In this document: in pieces, positions 63,953 to 64,000 of the stretch
How the letters are laid out: each line of letters opens with the position of its first letter
How positions within the stretch are numbered: the stretch's first letter is position 1
From: Siphonobacter sp. BAB-5405
Lineage (GTDB): Bacteria > Bacteroidota > Bacteroidia > Cytophagales > Spirosomataceae
Reading direction: 5' to 3'
Length of the DNA: 64,000 nt
NCBI RefSeq assembly: GCF_002872335.1
Contig: NZ_NJAG01000002.1
Span: 62,001-126,000 of the forward strand
Translations under genes and position numbers: made by a program
Notes under the pieces: model-generated
What the model saw: only the letters and a program-made list of their open reading frames with translations
Database searches by the model: none
Told to the model about the DNA's origin: nothing

Positions 63953-64000
63953 ATGGAGCAGCCCCTGAAACACCCCAAAGACTGTCAAAACATGACCGAT
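63953..64000 (+). CDS. start of a probable chorismate-mutase-family protein (PchB-like), partial
   Basis: Sixteen codons reach the window edge: MEQPLKHPKDCQNMTD. The P-x-D-C-x-x-M-x-D string matches the N-terminus of AroQ-type chorismate mutase / isochorismate-pyruvate lyase relatives (typically PEDC..M.DIR.EID). The gene continues beyond the window. Confidence 0.45.
   Translation, partial: MEQPLKHPKDCQNMTD

Overview
The window looks like chromosome of a Bacteroidota bacterium, most probably order Cytophagales (Spirosomaceae or a Siphonobacter-like relative; this placement is an inference). Evidence: a C-terminal type IX secretion sorting domain, bacillithiol deacetylase BshB1, a DUF349 repeat protein, an HU-CCDC81/SPOR protein, an AraR-type Nudix regulator, a malic enzyme fused to a phosphotransacetylase-like domain, and promoters of the Bacteroidetes form (TTTG, about 20 nt, TAnnTTTG) before gyrA and an XRE regulator. 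Base composition is about half GC in genes and strongly AT-rich between them. There is no rRNA, CRISPR array, prophage or intact insertion sequence. One tRNA (Thr, TGT) is present.

Layout. 1-12 kb: a truncated TPR lipoprotein, an M61 peptidase, then a plus-strand block of envelope genes (giant TPR protein, outer-membrane barrel, HU/SPOR protein, TonB-like protein) ending in folC, with gapA convergent to it. 12-16 kb: dapD, an XRE regulator, a MazG-like pyrophosphohydrolase, and long non-coding spacers rich in inverted repeats. 16-25 kb: TPR protein, gyrA, a small lipoprotein, a CDF metal exporter, tRNA-Thr, DUF349 protein, pdxH. 25-35 kb: glycosyltransferase, LigB-type dioxygenase, bshB1, two tandem M23/LysM peptidases, trxB, a TPR/PD40/OmpA protein, queE, a FUSC membrane protein. 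36-48 kb: GH43-like protein, methyltransferase, malic enzyme, gltA, pepT, DUF3298 lipoprotein, miaA, LEA-type lipoprotein, YciF-like ferritin-fold protein, SatD-like protein. 49-64 kb: a lipoprotein made of two TonB-plug-like repeats, a Nudix regulator divergent from a large PQQ dehydrogenase/cytochrome c protein, an Hsp70-like protein, a receiver protein, a four-PAS histidine kinase, small conserved proteins, a gingipain-like T9SS substrate, and at the right edge the start of a probable chorismate-mutase-family gene.

The genes are mostly housekeeping (central carbon: gapA, gltA, maeB; cofactors: folC, pdxH, queE; thiol redox: bshB1, trxB; cell envelope). No defence or biosynthetic island was recognised. 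The most unusual signals are non-coding: (i) two copies, at 60.2 and 60.7 kb, of a minus-strand hairpin that holds an identical 15-nt motif inside stems that differ but remain complementary, each followed by a terminator-like hairpin; (ii) an array of TTTAGTAA sites upstream of gapA, with the same word clustered in two other spacers; (iii) well-formed palindromic operator candidates at 50.9 and 49.4 kb; (iv) a G-quadruplex-type run just before a -7 element; (v) long perfect hairpins after the MazG-like gene.

Three genes (a small lipoprotein at 20.9 kb, pdxH at 25.4 kb, malic enzyme at 40.1 kb) are each interrupted by what looks like a single-base indel in a homopolymer. All three repair cleanly with one base, which points to sequencing error more than decay.
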